The notes under the pieces are model-generated. The model did not search any database. It worked only from the letters and a program-made list of their open reading frames with translations, and was not told where the DNA came from. The position numbers were made by a program, and so were the translations under genes. From CAUPWF01 sp963515125 (lineage in GTDB: Bacteria > Bacillota > Clostridia > Lachnospirales > Lachnospiraceae), in the NCBI GenBank assembly GCA_052116865.1, contig JBQKKG010000010.1:97095-161094 (forward strand): a stretch of 64,000 nt of DNA, in the 5' to 3' direction. Below are positions 36,119 to 44,772 of this stretch, piece after piece (the first letter of the stretch is position 1; the number at the start of each line of letters is the position of its first letter).

Positions 36119-38281
36119 TTATGAATTAGCACGCACACTGCTCTTAACATCCATGGTAAATGTATGACTTTCTTTGTATGGTCTGAATAACAGATATACA
36201 AAACCAATTATAATAATAAATGCTACGCCTGTTCCAATACCAAACGCTCCTGTTGTGATTAATGTACCAATTTGATATACACAAAGTGATACAAGATATG
36301 CAAGCCCGGTCTGATATCCTATTGCGAACCAAAACCACTTTTTATTATTCATCTCTCTCTTAATCGCACCCATTGCTGCAAAGCAAGGCGCACACAACAA
36401 GTTAAACACTAAGAAAGAATAAGCTGCAACAGCTGTCATACTTCCTGCAAGCGTTCCCCATATTTCTGTTCCATTTTCTGCAACTTCACCGAATCCATAC
36501 AATACACCAAATGTTCCAACTACATTTTCTTTTGCAATTAATCCTGTGATTGCAGCAACCGTAGACTTCCAATCCCCCCATCCAAGTGGTTTAAAGATGA
36601 TACAAATGGCACCACCTATACTTGCTAATAATCCGTCACTTAAGTCTTCTACCATTCCAAATTCACCGTTTGCAAATCCAAAATTAGATAAGAACCACAC
36701 TAAAATTGTAGATAGAAGGATGATAGTTCCCGCTTTTTTTATAAAAGACCATCCACGCTCCCACATACTGCGAAGCACATTCATTACAGTTGGCATATGG
36801 TATGCTGGTAATTCAATAACAAAAGGTGCTGGATCCCCAGCAAACATTCTTGTCTTCTTTAATATAATACCGGAACAAATAATTGCTGCAATCCCTACAA
36901 AATACGCACTTGGTGCCACCCAAGAGGCTCCTTCGAATAGAGCACCTGCTATTAATGCAATGATTGGAAGCTTTGCCCCACACGGAATAAATGTGGTTGT
37001 CATAATTGTCATCTTACGGTCACGGTCATTTTCGATTGTTCTAGATGCCATAATTCCTGGAACCCCACATCCTGTTCCAATTAACATTGGAATAAATGAC
37101 TTTCCAGACAAACCAAACTTACGGAAAATTCGATCCATGATAAATGCAATACGTGCCATATATCCACAAGCCTCTAAGAAGGCTAAGAAAGCAAATAGTA
37201 CAAGCATCTGTGGTACAAAGCCAAGTACAGCACCTACACCACTGATAATTCCATCCACCAACAACCCAGATAGCCATGGTGCGCAATTAATTGCATCCAG
37301 ACCTTGTTGTGCTGCCGGAATAATCCATCCGCCAAATAACGTATCATTTGTCCAATCCGTCAAAAATGTACCTACCGTTGTTACTGATACATAGTATACG
37401 AGAAACATAACAACTGCAAAAATCGGAAGTGCAAGAAAACGGTTTGTTACAATACGATCAATCTTATCTGATGGAGAAAGCCCACCTTTATTTTTCTTCA
37501 CACAACAATCTGATATAATAGATGCGATATAGAGATATCGTTCATTCGTAATAATGCTTTCCGCATCGTCATCTAATTCTTCTTCACAATTCTTAATATC
37601 TTCTTCTATATGTAAAAGTTGATCTTTTGCTACCTGTAGCTGCTCCAATACTTTTTGATCACGTTCAAACACCTTGATTGCATACCAGCGTTGCTGTCCT
37701 TCTGGCATATTATGCAGTGCCGCTTCTTCAATATGTGCTAACGCATGTTCTACACTTCCTGAAAAACGATGCTGCGGAATTATTTCATGATAACCAGTCG
37801 CGACTTGAACTGCTTTATTCGCTGCATCTGTAATGCCAGTTCCTTTTAAAGCAGATATCTCAACCACTTGACAGCCTAGTTCTTTTGCAAGATTCTGCGT
37901 ATTTATTTTATCTCCATTTTTCTCTACAATATCCATCATATTAATGGCAGCGATTACTGGAATGCCAAGTTCTACTAATTGAGTCGTCAAATATAGATTT
38001 CGTTCTAGATTTGTCCCGTCAATGATATTTAAGATAGCGTCTGGTCGTTCTGTAATTAAGTAATTTCTTGCCACCACTTCTTCCAATGTATATGGAGACA
38101 AGGAATAAATTCCTGGCAAGTCTACAATGATGGTATTCGAATGTCCTTTTAACTTTCCTTCCTTTTTTTCTACAGTAACACCTGGCCAGTTCCCTACAAA
38201 TTGGTTAGAACCTGTCAGTGCGTTGAATAATGTTGTCTTGCCACAGTTTGGATTTCCAGCAAGTGCAATTTTAATTGACAT
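36119..38281 (-). CDS. feoB: Ferrous iron transporter FeoB
   Basis: The 720-aa protein has a G-protein domain with G1 GNPNCGKTTLFN (9-20), G3 VDLPGIYSL (about 54-62) and G4 NMMD (about 114-117). A helical GDI-like insert follows (about 165-260), then a membrane part with two Gate motifs: GCGVPGIMASRTIEND (about 395-410) and a second in the C-terminal half. FeoB imports Fe2+ across the plasma membrane. It is preceded by two feoA genes and followed by the Cys-rich and Fur-like genes. A GTTAG-N6-CTAAY box sits in the gap before it. Confidence 0.96.
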   Translation of the reverse strand: MSIKIALAGNPNCGKTTLFNALTGSNQFVGNWPGVTVEKKEGKLKGHSNTIIVDLPGIYSLSPYTLEEVVARNYLITERPDAILNIIDGTNLERNLYLTTQLVELGIPVIAAINMMDIVEKNGDKINTQNLAKELGCQVVEISALKGTGITDAANKAVQVATGYHEIIPQHRFSGSVEHALAHIEEAALHNMPEGQQRWYAIKVFERDQKVLEQLQVAKDQLLHIEEDIKNCEEELDDDAESIITNERYLYIASIISDCCVKKNKGGLSPSDKIDRIVTNRFLALPIFAVVMFLVYYVSVTTVGTFLTDWTNDTLFGGWIIPAAQQGLDAINCAPWLSGLLVDGIISGVGAVLGFVPQMLVLFAFLAFLEACGYMARIAFIMDRIFRKFGLSGKSFIPMLIGTGCGVPGIMASRTIENDRDRKMTIMTTTFIPCGAKLPIIALIAGALFEGASWVAPSAYFVGIAAIICSGIILKKTRMFAGDPAPFVIELPAYHMPTVMNVLRSMWERGWSFIKKAGTIILLSTILVWFLSNFGFANGEFGMVEDLSDGLLASIGGAICIIFKPLGWGDWKSTVAAITGLIAKENVVGTFGVLYGFGEVAENGTEIWGTLAGSMTAVAAYSFLVFNLLCAPCFAAMGAIKREMNNKKWFWFAIGYQTGLAYLVSLCVYQIGTLITTGAFGIGTGVAFIIIIGFVYLLFRPYKESHTFTMDVKSSVRANS

Positions 38282-38324
38282 CTCTTTTCCTCCTCAAATT
38301 ATCAGTTAGATATTTCGTATAACT

Positions 38325-38340
38325 ATTAGTGTATACTAAC
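38325..38340. promoter_or_regulatory. DtxR-type box upstream of feoB
   Basis: ATTAGTGTATACTAAC is a near-perfect 5-6-5 dyad, on the minus strand GTTAG-N6-CTAAT. It matches the sites at 38876, 39013 and 40655 and suggests feoB can also be controlled by an internal promoter. Confidence 0.6.
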
Positions 38341-38363
38341 TGTTATGTAAAAAAATTTAGCTA

Positions 38364-38588
38364 CTATATTTTCACTTCTATCATTTGTGCATCTGCTTTT
38401 CGTAATGATAACTCATATCCTCTTACTGTTACTTCTATTGGATCCCCTAATGGTGCAACTTTACGCATATAAACTTCTACACCCTTTGTAATTCCCATAT
38501 CCATAATTCTTCGCTTCACTGCTCCTTCTCCATGTAGTTTTACTACAGAAGCATGCTGTCCAACAGCAACATCTCTTAATGTCTGCAT
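38364..38588 (-). CDS. feoA: FeoA family protein (second copy)
   Basis: The 74-aa SH3-like protein has LRDVAVGQHASVVKL at the start, the turn KRRIMDMGITKGVEVYMRK (about 25-43) and the C-terminal PIEVTVRGYELSLRKADAQM. FeoA is a cytoplasmic partner that binds FeoB and supports Fe2+ uptake. It follows the other feoA by 14 bp; tandem feoA copies are usual in clostridia. Confidence 0.93.
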   Translation of the reverse strand: MQTLRDVAVGQHASVVKLHGEGAVKRRIMDMGITKGVEVYMRKVAPLGDPIEVTVRGYELSLRKADAQMIEVKI

Positions 38589-38602
38589 GCCATTTCCTCC
38601 TT

Positions 38603-38815
38603 TTACACCTGAATTTTATTTGCCATTTCTTTACTAATTGCAACCCTGGAATCCTTAACATTAACAATCATGTTTCCATTAATTTCAGTCACGATAGATA
38701 CGTTTCCTCCAACTACAAATCCTAGTGTTTCTAGAAATCGCTTGGTATCATCTCTTCCACCTATTCTCCGGATTACTTTTTCTTCTCCAGCGCTTACCAT
38801 GGTTAAAGGCATCAT
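38603..38815 (-). CDS. feoA: FeoA family protein (first copy)
   Basis: This 70-aa FeoA homologue reads MPLTMVSAGEEKVIRRIGG, then KRFLETLGFVVGGNVSIV (about 25-42), ending with DSRVAISKEMANKI. It differs strongly from the second copy, so the two are old paralogues that may form a heteromeric partner for FeoB. It is the first gene of the operon, about 64 bp from the -10 element. Confidence 0.93.
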   Translation of the reverse strand: MMPLTMVSAGEEKVIRRIGGRDDTKRFLETLGFVVGGNVSIVTEINGNMIVNVKDSRVAISKEMANKIQV

Positions 38816-38875
38816 ACGTCACCTGCTTTCTATTTTATATTTTCTTCTTGATAATGACTTTCATTTGCTACTTTA

Positions 38876-38921
38876 GTTAGTATACTCTTACTTCCAGAAG
38901 TTGTCAATAACTAAAATTAGT
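38876..38921 (-). promoter_or_regulatory. feo operon promoter and DtxR-type boxes
   Basis: Minus-strand -35 TTGACA (38907-38902) and -10 TATACT (38884-38879) are 17 bp apart, a near-consensus promoter. The site GTTAGTATACTCTTAC (38876-38891) covers the -10, and a 12-bp dyad ACTAAAATTAGT (38910-38921) sits just upstream of the -35. A repressor bound here would block RNA polymerase when iron is plentiful. Confidence 0.8.
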
Positions 38922-38976
38922 ATTTTGAAACTTCTTCTCTTGTCGATAAATTTTATCAATAAGTTTAATCATACAA

Positions 38977-39037
38977 TTGTTTTTTATGGTTTCTTATGGT
39001 ATACTCATCTTAGTTAAATAAAACTAACTTTTGTTAG
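38977..39037 (+). promoter_or_regulatory. Promoter of the DtxR-like gene with operator at the start site
   Basis: TTGTTT (38977-38982) and TATACT (39000-39005) are 17 bp apart. GTTAAATAAAACTAAC (39013-39028), a 5-6-5 dyad with one mismatch, lies at the expected start of transcription. It overlaps a second CTAAC-N4-GTTAG dyad (39024-39037). This fits autoregulation by the DtxR-like protein. Confidence 0.75.
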
Positions 39038-39093
39038 ATTACTTCCTTCGCTTAAACGATGTCTAGCGAAGGATATGAAAAGGAGATATATCT

Positions 39094-39459
39094 ATGAAAA
39101 CATATAATAACGAATCTGCTGAAAATTATTTAGAAACAATTTTAGTACTCAGTCAAAGGCTTCCAGTTGTACGCTCTATTGACATCGCCACAGAGCTCAA
39201 CTTTTCCAAAGCTAGTATCAGCGTTGCTATGAAGAACTTACGTGAGAAAGAATATATAGAAGTTAGTGATGCAGGGTTTATCTCATTGACTCCATCTGGT
39301 AAGAAAATTGCAAAGATGATTTATGAACGTCATACTTTTCTTGCACAATGGCTAGAGCAACTTGGTGTGGATCCCTTGATTGCTTCCGAGGATGCTTGTC
39401 GTATTGAACATGTCATAAGCCCTGAAAGCTTCAGTGCAATCAAGAACCATGTAAAGTAA
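39094..39459 (+). CDS. Short DtxR family metal-dependent regulator
   Basis: The 121-aa protein has the DtxR winged helix (about 6-65; SAENYLETILVLSQ, then SIDIATELNFSKASISVAM and YIEVSDAGFISLTPSG) and the metal-binding dimer domain with ACRIEHVISPE (about 104-114). There is no SH3-like C-terminal domain, as in MntR-type short forms. Divergent from the feo operon and with matching boxes at four promoters, it is the best candidate for the local iron regulator, probably a repressor with Fe2+. Confidence 0.9.
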   Translation: MKTYNNESAENYLETILVLSQRLPVVRSIDIATELNFSKASISVAMKNLREKEYIEVSDAGFISLTPSGKKIAKMIYERHTFLAQWLEQLGVDPLIASEDACRIEHVISPESFSAIKNHVK

Positions 39460-39474
39460 TTCGAGTATATCACT

Positions 39475-39517
39475 AAAAACTTGGGTAGGCATAAGACATA
39501 CCTATCCAAGTTTTTTA
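39475..39517. terminator. Terminator of the DtxR-like gene
   Basis: AAAAACTTGGGTAGG (39475-39489) pairs with 39501-39515 with one G-U pair, with T-runs on both strands. It can act on the regulator gene from one side. Confidence 0.88.
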
Positions 39518-39547
39518 ATGTGTGTTTTTTGAAATTTAGAGTATATT

Positions 39548-39715
39548 TTACATTGCAATTATTTCTTCTGCAATGCCCATTGTAGACTTTCTATGCGATA
39601 CTAAAACAATCGTTTTATCTTGCGTCTCGTGTAAAAATGCTCTGGCTAACCCTATCCTCTGCTTTTTCACCACCAAGATCTGTCGCTTGAGATGCGATGG
39701 TATATTTCAGTTAAT
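39548..39715 (-). pseudogene. Remnant of an ABC transporter ATPase C-terminus
   Basis: The minus strand reads ...SQATDLGGEK, then after a frameshift QRIGLARAFLHETQDKTIVL, VSHRKSTMGIAEEIIAM and a TAA at 39550-39548. The pieces match the signature region (SGG-x-KQRIGLARA) and the later VSHR switch of ABC exporters, but the Walker B segment between them is missing and a frameshift separates GGEK from QR. It is an internally deleted, dead fragment. Confidence 0.7.
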
Positions 39716-40337
39716 TCGCTATATCTTTACTTCGTTCGCCAACCACTTCTTCCCAATGCTCTAATACGCACTTTCCTATAACCGGATCATACATTTTACC
39801 CAAATGATTGCGAATCTCTTTATTACAATATTCTATTGTGTGAGCCTGTCTATAATTTCTATTAGAGGTCATAGCATCAATGGAATCGCAGATTGCAATA
39901 ATTCTTGCTCCAATTGGTATCTCTTCTCCCTTCAATCCAACTGGATAACCTTTCCCATCATATCTTTCATGGTGATAAAGTACAATTTCTTTCAATTGAT
40001 TTAAGTGCTGGGACTTACTAAGGATATGTGCTCCTATTTTAGGGTGCTTTTTCATCGCCTGCCATTCTTTTTCATTTAGACAATCGGTTTTATTTAAAAT
40101 GGCATCTGGAACACCTATTTTCCCAATATCATGTAAATGTGCAGCAATATGAATTGCTTCCGTATCAGCTTTGTTTAATCCTATCAATTTGCATACTTTA
40201 ACCGCCATATCACTAACTCTTTGAGAATGTCCCGCTGTATAGGTGTCTTTTGCATCTAATGCACTTACAATACACTCGATAATCTCATGATAATCGATTC
40301 CATCATTAAAAAAATCACATTCTGTTATATCTTCCAT
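39711..40337 (-). CDS. HD-GYP domain phosphohydrolase
   Basis: The 208-aa protein is a single HD-GYP domain: AGHSQRVSDMAV (about 37-48), HLHDIGKIGVPD (about 70-81, the HD pair), LYHHERYDGKGYP (about 118-130, the GYP motif here as GKGYP) and ICDSIDAMTSNRNYR. HD-GYP proteins hydrolyse cyclic di-GMP or related cyclic dinucleotides. There is no receiver or sensor domain. It starts 5 bases after the DUF2325 gene with no good ribosome binding site, so it is probably translated by coupling and falls under the same iron-type box. Confidence 0.9.
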   Translation of the reverse strand: MEDITECDFFNDGIDYHEIIECIVSALDAKDTYTAGHSQRVSDMAVKVCKLIGLNKADTEAIHIAAHLHDIGKIGVPDAILNKTDCLNEKEWQAMKKHPKIGAHILSKSQHLNQLKEIVLYHHERYDGKGYPVGLKGEEIPIGARIIAICDSIDAMTSNRNYRQAHTIEYCNKEIRNHLGKMYDPVIGKCVLEHWEEVVGERSKDIAN

Positions 40338-40342
40338 TTTAT

Positions 40343-40621
40343 CTATGAATACTGCTCTAAGATACTAATCAATGCACTAGCACTACTACTATGCGAACGT
40401 TCTAACGCCGAATGATTACGCTCGGACTCTGCAACCGCACACCGAACCATCTTATGAGATGCAGTTGCAGTAAATAGTATCATTAAATCTGGACATCCTA
40501 TTTTATTTTTTAAATCCGTTTTCATCTTAGTAAATACTTTTGCTTTACACTTATATTTTTTACAGATATCTTTATACTGAGTTTCCATTCTTTCATGGCC
40601 ACCAATAATCACAACACTCAT
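40343..40621 (-). CDS. DUF2325 protein, likely iron-responsive
   Basis: The 92-aa protein opens with SVVIIGGHERMETQYKDICK, the Rossmann-like start of DUF2325, and continues with LMILFTATASHKMVRCAVAE. Family members are small and often found near metal transport genes; the function is unknown. The promoter carries GTTAG-N6-CTAAC (40655-40670), the same box as the feo genes, so iron control is likely. It shares a transcript with the HD-GYP gene. Confidence 0.85.
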   Translation of the reverse strand: MSVVIIGGHERMETQYKDICKKYKCKAKVFTKMKTDLKNKIGCPDLMILFTATASHKMVRCAVAESERNHSALERSHSSSASALISILEQYS

Positions 40622-40654
40622 TTTCCACCTCCTAGTTAGACTATGTTACTTTTT

Positions 40655-40670
40655 GTTAGTTTTGTCTAAC
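40655..40670. promoter_or_regulatory. DtxR-type box upstream of the DUF2325 gene
   Basis: GTTAGTTTTGTCTAAC is a perfect 5-6-5 dyad, identical in layout to the sites at 38325, 38876 and 39013. A further GTTAGACTA at 40635-40643 adds half-sites nearer the gene. Confidence 0.7.
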
Positions 40671-40683
40671 TTTATCAAAAGAA

Positions 40684-40713
40684 ATAAGACATGTCAACGC
40701 TAACATGTCTTAT
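40684..40713 (-). terminator. Terminator of the jetABC operon
   Basis: ATAAGACATGT (40684-40694) pairs perfectly with 40703-40713. On the minus strand it is followed by TTCTTTTG. It closes the SMC operon ahead of the DUF2325 gene, so no further jet gene belongs to this transcript. Confidence 0.85.
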
Positions 40714-40778
40714 CGAGAAATATTTTCATTTAAATACAATGTTTCTAGATGCTAAACGGACTGTTTCCAACACGCTTC

Positions 40779-43700
40779 TTATCTTTCATCCTCAGTTATC
40801 AATTCCCCAAACTCAATCTTCTCAAATTCTTGTATGGAAATGCTTTTTTTGTTTGGATTTGCATAGACAAAGGTTTTATCCACATTTTCCAGATAATTTT
40901 GGATTTTGTCATTGGTCGCACTAATAATTGCCTGAAAACCAAGACCACGAATCAATGCAATACAACTGGCGACTTTTTCCGCATCCATCTTGGAAAAGGC
41001 TTCATCCAAGATGACTAGACGTAAGGTTGGGTTGCGTTGTAATTTTGGAGACAATCCAACTTTATATGCCTGAGCAAAGCTGGCAAGTAATGCCACATAC
41101 AACGGATTCTGCCCTTCCCCTCCAGAGTTTTTCTTAATCATCTTACTTAGTCCTATTGTTAGTTTCTCCTGATCACTGCCTTGTACAATTTGCTCCATAT
41201 CAAAAGACAAATAGGTTCGATAATCGGCATACTTATCCATATTACGTTTTGCCTCTTCTAATTCCTCTGGACTAGCTCCATCTGGCGGAATAAAGATGTT
41301 AATCAAATCGTTCATCATTTCTCCATAGTTGTCCTCATGTTCCATGGTAAAGATATTCATCTGATTGTCTAAGGTGTTGGTTAAACTAGATGGATTAATC
41401 TGAAGAGAATCATCCATAAACATCTTATAATATTCACCATCATAACCTTTATTTTTTGTAATTTTAAACTGATATTTATCTTTACCAAAATCTAATTTAT
41501 TGATAATACGATTCAGCTCATCCTTTCTCTGATAAGCTTCTTTAATAGCACTTCGAATCTTAAAAATAAAATCATCTTTAAAATGCTCTACCGCTGATTT
41601 CGCCTGTTCTTTTGCATCTTCTTTAAATTTTTCCAATGCATCACATTGTATTTCTTCTAACAACTCATTGTATGCCTTATTGTCCTCTGAGCTGGCGGAA
41701 AAAGTACGATTCGGATATTTTCGCAGATAATTAGAACGTAGATCTACTAGGTGATGATATGCTTCCTCCTTTTTCTCGTTAACCTCCATCTGATTGCGGA
41801 TTACAATACTCTTAAGGGACTCCATTGTCTTTCCTCTTTTATCTTCCAAAAATGTATAGAAATCCTGTTCCAGTTGCTCCTTTTTCTTAAAAGCAATCTG
41901 CAGTTGTACAAGACTCTCATTTTGAGCAATGCTTTCCTTTTTATACTTTTCGATACATTGTTCTTTTTCCCAAATTTGACGGTCAATGTGTCCTAATTCA
42001 TCAAGATTTATCCGCTTCAAGTTCTCAACTCTTTCTTGCTCTGCTTTCAAACTATCTACCGTTTCTAACTGCAATTGTTCTAACTTTGTAATCACATAGT
42101 TCTTTTCCCTTTGCTTTTCTTGAATACGCTTCATATCTTTTAACATTTGTACATATTCTGAAGTTTCAAGCTGTAATTTTTCAAAGTACAGCAATTGCCT
42201 GGTCTGTGCCACCAATTGTTCCATTGGATAAAGTTCTTCTTGAATACTTTTCCTTTGTTCATCTAGAAGTTTCATCCTTTGACGAAGACTAGTTTCCCCA
42301 ATATAGGCTCGGATTGTGTAATGCTCTGGATTCATCCGACGTAACTGAAAATTCTGATATAGCATACAGTCTGGTGTTACACCAATGCGATAGCTCCTTA
42401 ATGTTTCCACAGAATCACATTTCATTACATTTCCTAGTAGGAAGTTTACATACGCCTGCACGTAAGGTTCTTTTGCTTTTACTTCCTCCGCCAGCGCCCC
42501 TGCCTTCACTTCTCTTTCCTTTTGCTGGATACGTTCCGTATCGACTATAGCTACCGACCAAAAGCGTTTTTTGTCCAGTTCCTCATAAACAGCAAATGCA
42601 TCCTTTACATATTTGGGTTCCACAATCAGTGCTAGTTTGTTGTACCCCAAATATCCCTCCACTGCATTGTGCCAACTTTCGTCCTGGATTTCCAACAGAT
42701 CTGCCAAGATCCGTACATTTACAAAGGTTCCCGTACGCTCTCTTAGTCGATTACGCAGTTCATATCTTGCTTCCTCTAGAATCCTTGGATAACCCTTTTC
42801 CCCTCCTCGTAATGTTTTTAATTCTTCATTTATCTCCGTCAGCGTTTTCTTGAGTTCCTTCGTCTTTCGCTTACTATCTCGATGTTCTTCTTCCACTTCT
42901 TCTGATATTTCCTTGATTCTGTCCTTTAGGCGCTGAATCTCCCCCTCTGAGATAGTTTCCTTTTCAAATTTTTCAATGTCCCAAACAACTTGATTTGGAG
43001 TGATTTCTTGTTCTTTCCAACCTCTAAGAGCCTCTGAAATCTGATTCCATTTTACTTTACTCCTATCAAGTTGTTCCAAGAATTCATGAATGCTTTGTAA
43101 TTTAGAGGTTAACTGATCATACCCACTATTGCTGATACGCTGCAATATCTCTCTATATGTTTCTTCAATTTCTGTTTTTTTGCATTCCAGCATCTGCTTC
43201 TTTTCTTCATCACGTAATTGCTCTTGAGCTGTCTGACTTATCCGCTCCTTAAGTTCTACTACTCGTTCCTCTAACTGTCTCATTTCCAAACGTTTCATCC
43301 GATAAGCAAGGGAATTTTCTTCCTCATTTTTTTCTTGAAAGGTAGCATAACATTTCTGAATATCTTGTAGTTCCCCAATCTCTGTCAATGTATCTTCAAT
43401 CTTCTTTCGCATTCTTCCATACTGCATGACACTTTCCTGCATGTCTTCGATATGGATATCTTGTTCCATACAAATGTATTCTTTCACAAACTCCTCTAGT
43501 TTAATATTCATACGAAATGGTATCGCACGCTTGAATAGTCTTGGAAATTTTTCCATATCCAGTCCACCCAAATAAATATCGTATAAATTCCTTCTAAATC
43601 GTTCATTATTAGATGTATAAAATTGCTCTTCTGCTGAAAAATTACGTTGTAAATATTCCCGTACCTGACTCGTAATCATACACCGTTCTTCCAAAAGGTA

Positions 43701-44141
43701 TTCCTTTTCCAATAAAGGACCCTTATGCCAAAAGAATAGCCGAGAGATTTCATTGGTTGCCGTCTCTACATCAAAAACAATTCCGACACATTCCTTTTCT
43801 CGGTTCTTCGTATTTTCTAACTCCAACACAATGGTACTAGAAAAATTTTTATTTCTCAGATAAGAAATAGCATTGTCTTCGCCAATACTAACCATACCTC
43901 TTAGGTATTCAATTAAACTTCGGTCAGAATCATCCGCCGCTGCTTTATTGAAAAATCCTCGCCCATCTGTATTTGCATACAGTACAATCTGCAAAGCATC
44001 AATGACTGTAGATTTTCCGCTTCCAGAATGACCAGTGAAAAAATTAATATCTTCATTGAGTGATAACACTTTATGTTCAATATAATGCCAATTATTTAAG
44101 CATATTTTCGAAAGTGCTTTATAAGTCTCCTGCTTCGACAC
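40779..44141 (-). CDS. jetC: JetC/MksB-like SMC ATPase
   Basis: The 1120-aa SMC-like protein has Walker A GHSGSGKST (37-45) and long coiled-coil arms (about 230-440 and 600-830) around a hinge-like middle. The ABC signature NSGGEGQNPLYVALL is at about 1000 and Walker B LRLVILDEAF at about 1042. It matches the SMC subunit (JetC, MksB-like) of Wadjet/MksBEF complexes, which extrude DNA loops and in Wadjet recognise small circular plasmids for cleavage. It starts at GTG 44141, with GAGGAGG ahead, overlapping jetB by 23 bp. No JetD nuclease follows. Confidence 0.88.
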   Translation of the reverse strand: MSKQETYKALSKICLNNWHYIEHKVLSLNEDINFFTGHSGSGKSTVIDALQIVLYANTDGRGFFNKAAADDSDRSLIEYLRGMVSIGEDNAISYLRNKNFSSTIVLELENTKNREKECVGIVFDVETATNEISRLFFWHKGPLLEKEYLLEERCMITSQVREYLQRNFSAEEQFYTSNNERFRRNLYDIYLGGLDMEKFPRLFKRAIPFRMNIKLEEFVKEYICMEQDIHIEDMQESVMQYGRMRKKIEDTLTEIGELQDIQKCYATFQEKNEEENSLAYRMKRLEMRQLEERVVELKERISQTAQEQLRDEEKKQMLECKKTEIEETYREILQRISNSGYDQLTSKLQSIHEFLEQLDRSKVKWNQISEALRGWKEQEITPNQVVWDIEKFEKETISEGEIQRLKDRIKEISEEVEEEHRDSKRKTKELKKTLTEINEELKTLRGGEKGYPRILEEARYELRNRLRERTGTFVNVRILADLLEIQDESWHNAVEGYLGYNKLALIVEPKYVKDAFAVYEELDKKRFWSVAIVDTERIQQKEREVKAGALAEEVKAKEPYVQAYVNFLLGNVMKCDSVETLRSYRIGVTPDCMLYQNFQLRRMNPEHYTIRAYIGETSLRQRMKLLDEQRKSIQEELYPMEQLVAQTRQLLYFEKLQLETSEYVQMLKDMKRIQEKQREKNYVITKLEQLQLETVDSLKAEQERVENLKRINLDELGHIDRQIWEKEQCIEKYKKESIAQNESLVQLQIAFKKKEQLEQDFYTFLEDKRGKTMESLKSIVIRNQMEVNEKKEEAYHHLVDLRSNYLRKYPNRTFSASSEDNKAYNELLEEIQCDALEKFKEDAKEQAKSAVEHFKDDFIFKIRSAIKEAYQRKDELNRIINKLDFGKDKYQFKITKNKGYDGEYYKMFMDDSLQINPSSLTNTLDNQMNIFTMEHEDNYGEMMNDLINIFIPPDGASPEELEEAKRNMDKYADYRTYLSFDMEQIVQGSDQEKLTIGLSKMIKKNSGGEGQNPLYVALLASFAQAYKVGLSPKLQRNPTLRLVILDEAFSKMDAEKVASCIALIRGLGFQAIISATNDKIQNYLENVDKTFVYANPNKKSISIQEFEKIEFGELITEDER

Positions 44142-44772
44142 GCTCTTCCTCCTCTTCTCCTGTGTATTCTTCTAATTCTTCCTCCCCATCACGAAAACTT
44201 TCTAATATTTGGACGGCATCCGCACTTAGAAGTACAGCATGAATACAAGGATAAACAATCATTCTCGTTTGTTCATTTAATTCTTCCAAAACATCTAACG
44301 GTTCAATAATCTGATATTTCTTTAATAGCGCAATGGTTTTTCTCATCTCAGTCACAGAGGACAGATTCTTAAGTACTCGTAAATCTCCTGCCCTTCCACT
44401 AATCTCCCCTAGAGTTACAATCACATGAACGCTGGTAGAAGCAGTTGCCATTTTCTCATCATAAAGAAGTTTTAATATCAGAAGATAAATGGTTGCTAAT
44501 TTCGGTAGTTTTTCTCCCACCGCATGTCCTCCCTGAATATAGATCATCCCCATATGGCTATTTTCCATAAGTGTAATCCCTGCTATCTGAAAATACGCCC
44601 GCAAAAATTCTAAATGTTTATTAGCAATTTTAAATTCCTTATTATACGCCAAACGACAAGTTCGTTTATCATATTTCCTTTCTAGAATGAAGGTTTGTTT
44701 TAAAAGCACTTGAATCATGCGTTCTACCCCCTCCTGTTCCTCTTGTATTAATGTATCATAATACTCTATCAT
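44119..44772 (-). CDS. jetB: JetB/MksE-like protein (DUF4194)
   Basis: The 217-aa protein has the DUF4194/MksE shape: IQVLLKQTFILERKYD (about 20-35), YNKEFKIANKHLEFLRAYF (about 43-61), and AVGEKLPKLATIYLLILKLL further on. The C-terminal tail is very acidic (GEEELEEYTGEEEEE). In the complex it is the KleisinE-like winged-helix subunit that links the SMC heads with JetA. ATG 44772 overlaps the jetA stop (TGATG). The window shows no plasmid or phage context, so it is a resident chromosomal operon. Confidence 0.85.
   Translation of the reverse strand: MIEYYDTLIQEEQEGVERMIQVLLKQTFILERKYDKRTCRLAYNKEFKIANKHLEFLRAYFQIAGITLMENSHMGMIYIQGGHAVGEKLPKLATIYLLILKLLYDEKMATASTSVHVIVTLGEISGRAGDLRVLKNLSSVTEMRKTIALLKKYQIIEPLDVLEELNEQTRMIVYPCIHAVLLSADAVQILESFRDGEEELEEYTGEEEEERVEAGDL

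Noticed and set aside
36546..37394. Long open frame of 282 codons on the plus strand inside feoB
   Set aside because: It is exactly antisense to feoB, lacks a ribosome binding site and its protein has no recognisable motif; it is a shadow of the feoB codon pattern.
40622..40778. Possible jetD start downstream of jetC
   Set aside because: The gap holds only a terminator and an iron-type box; the next genes are DUF2325 and HD-GYP, with no Toprim motif.
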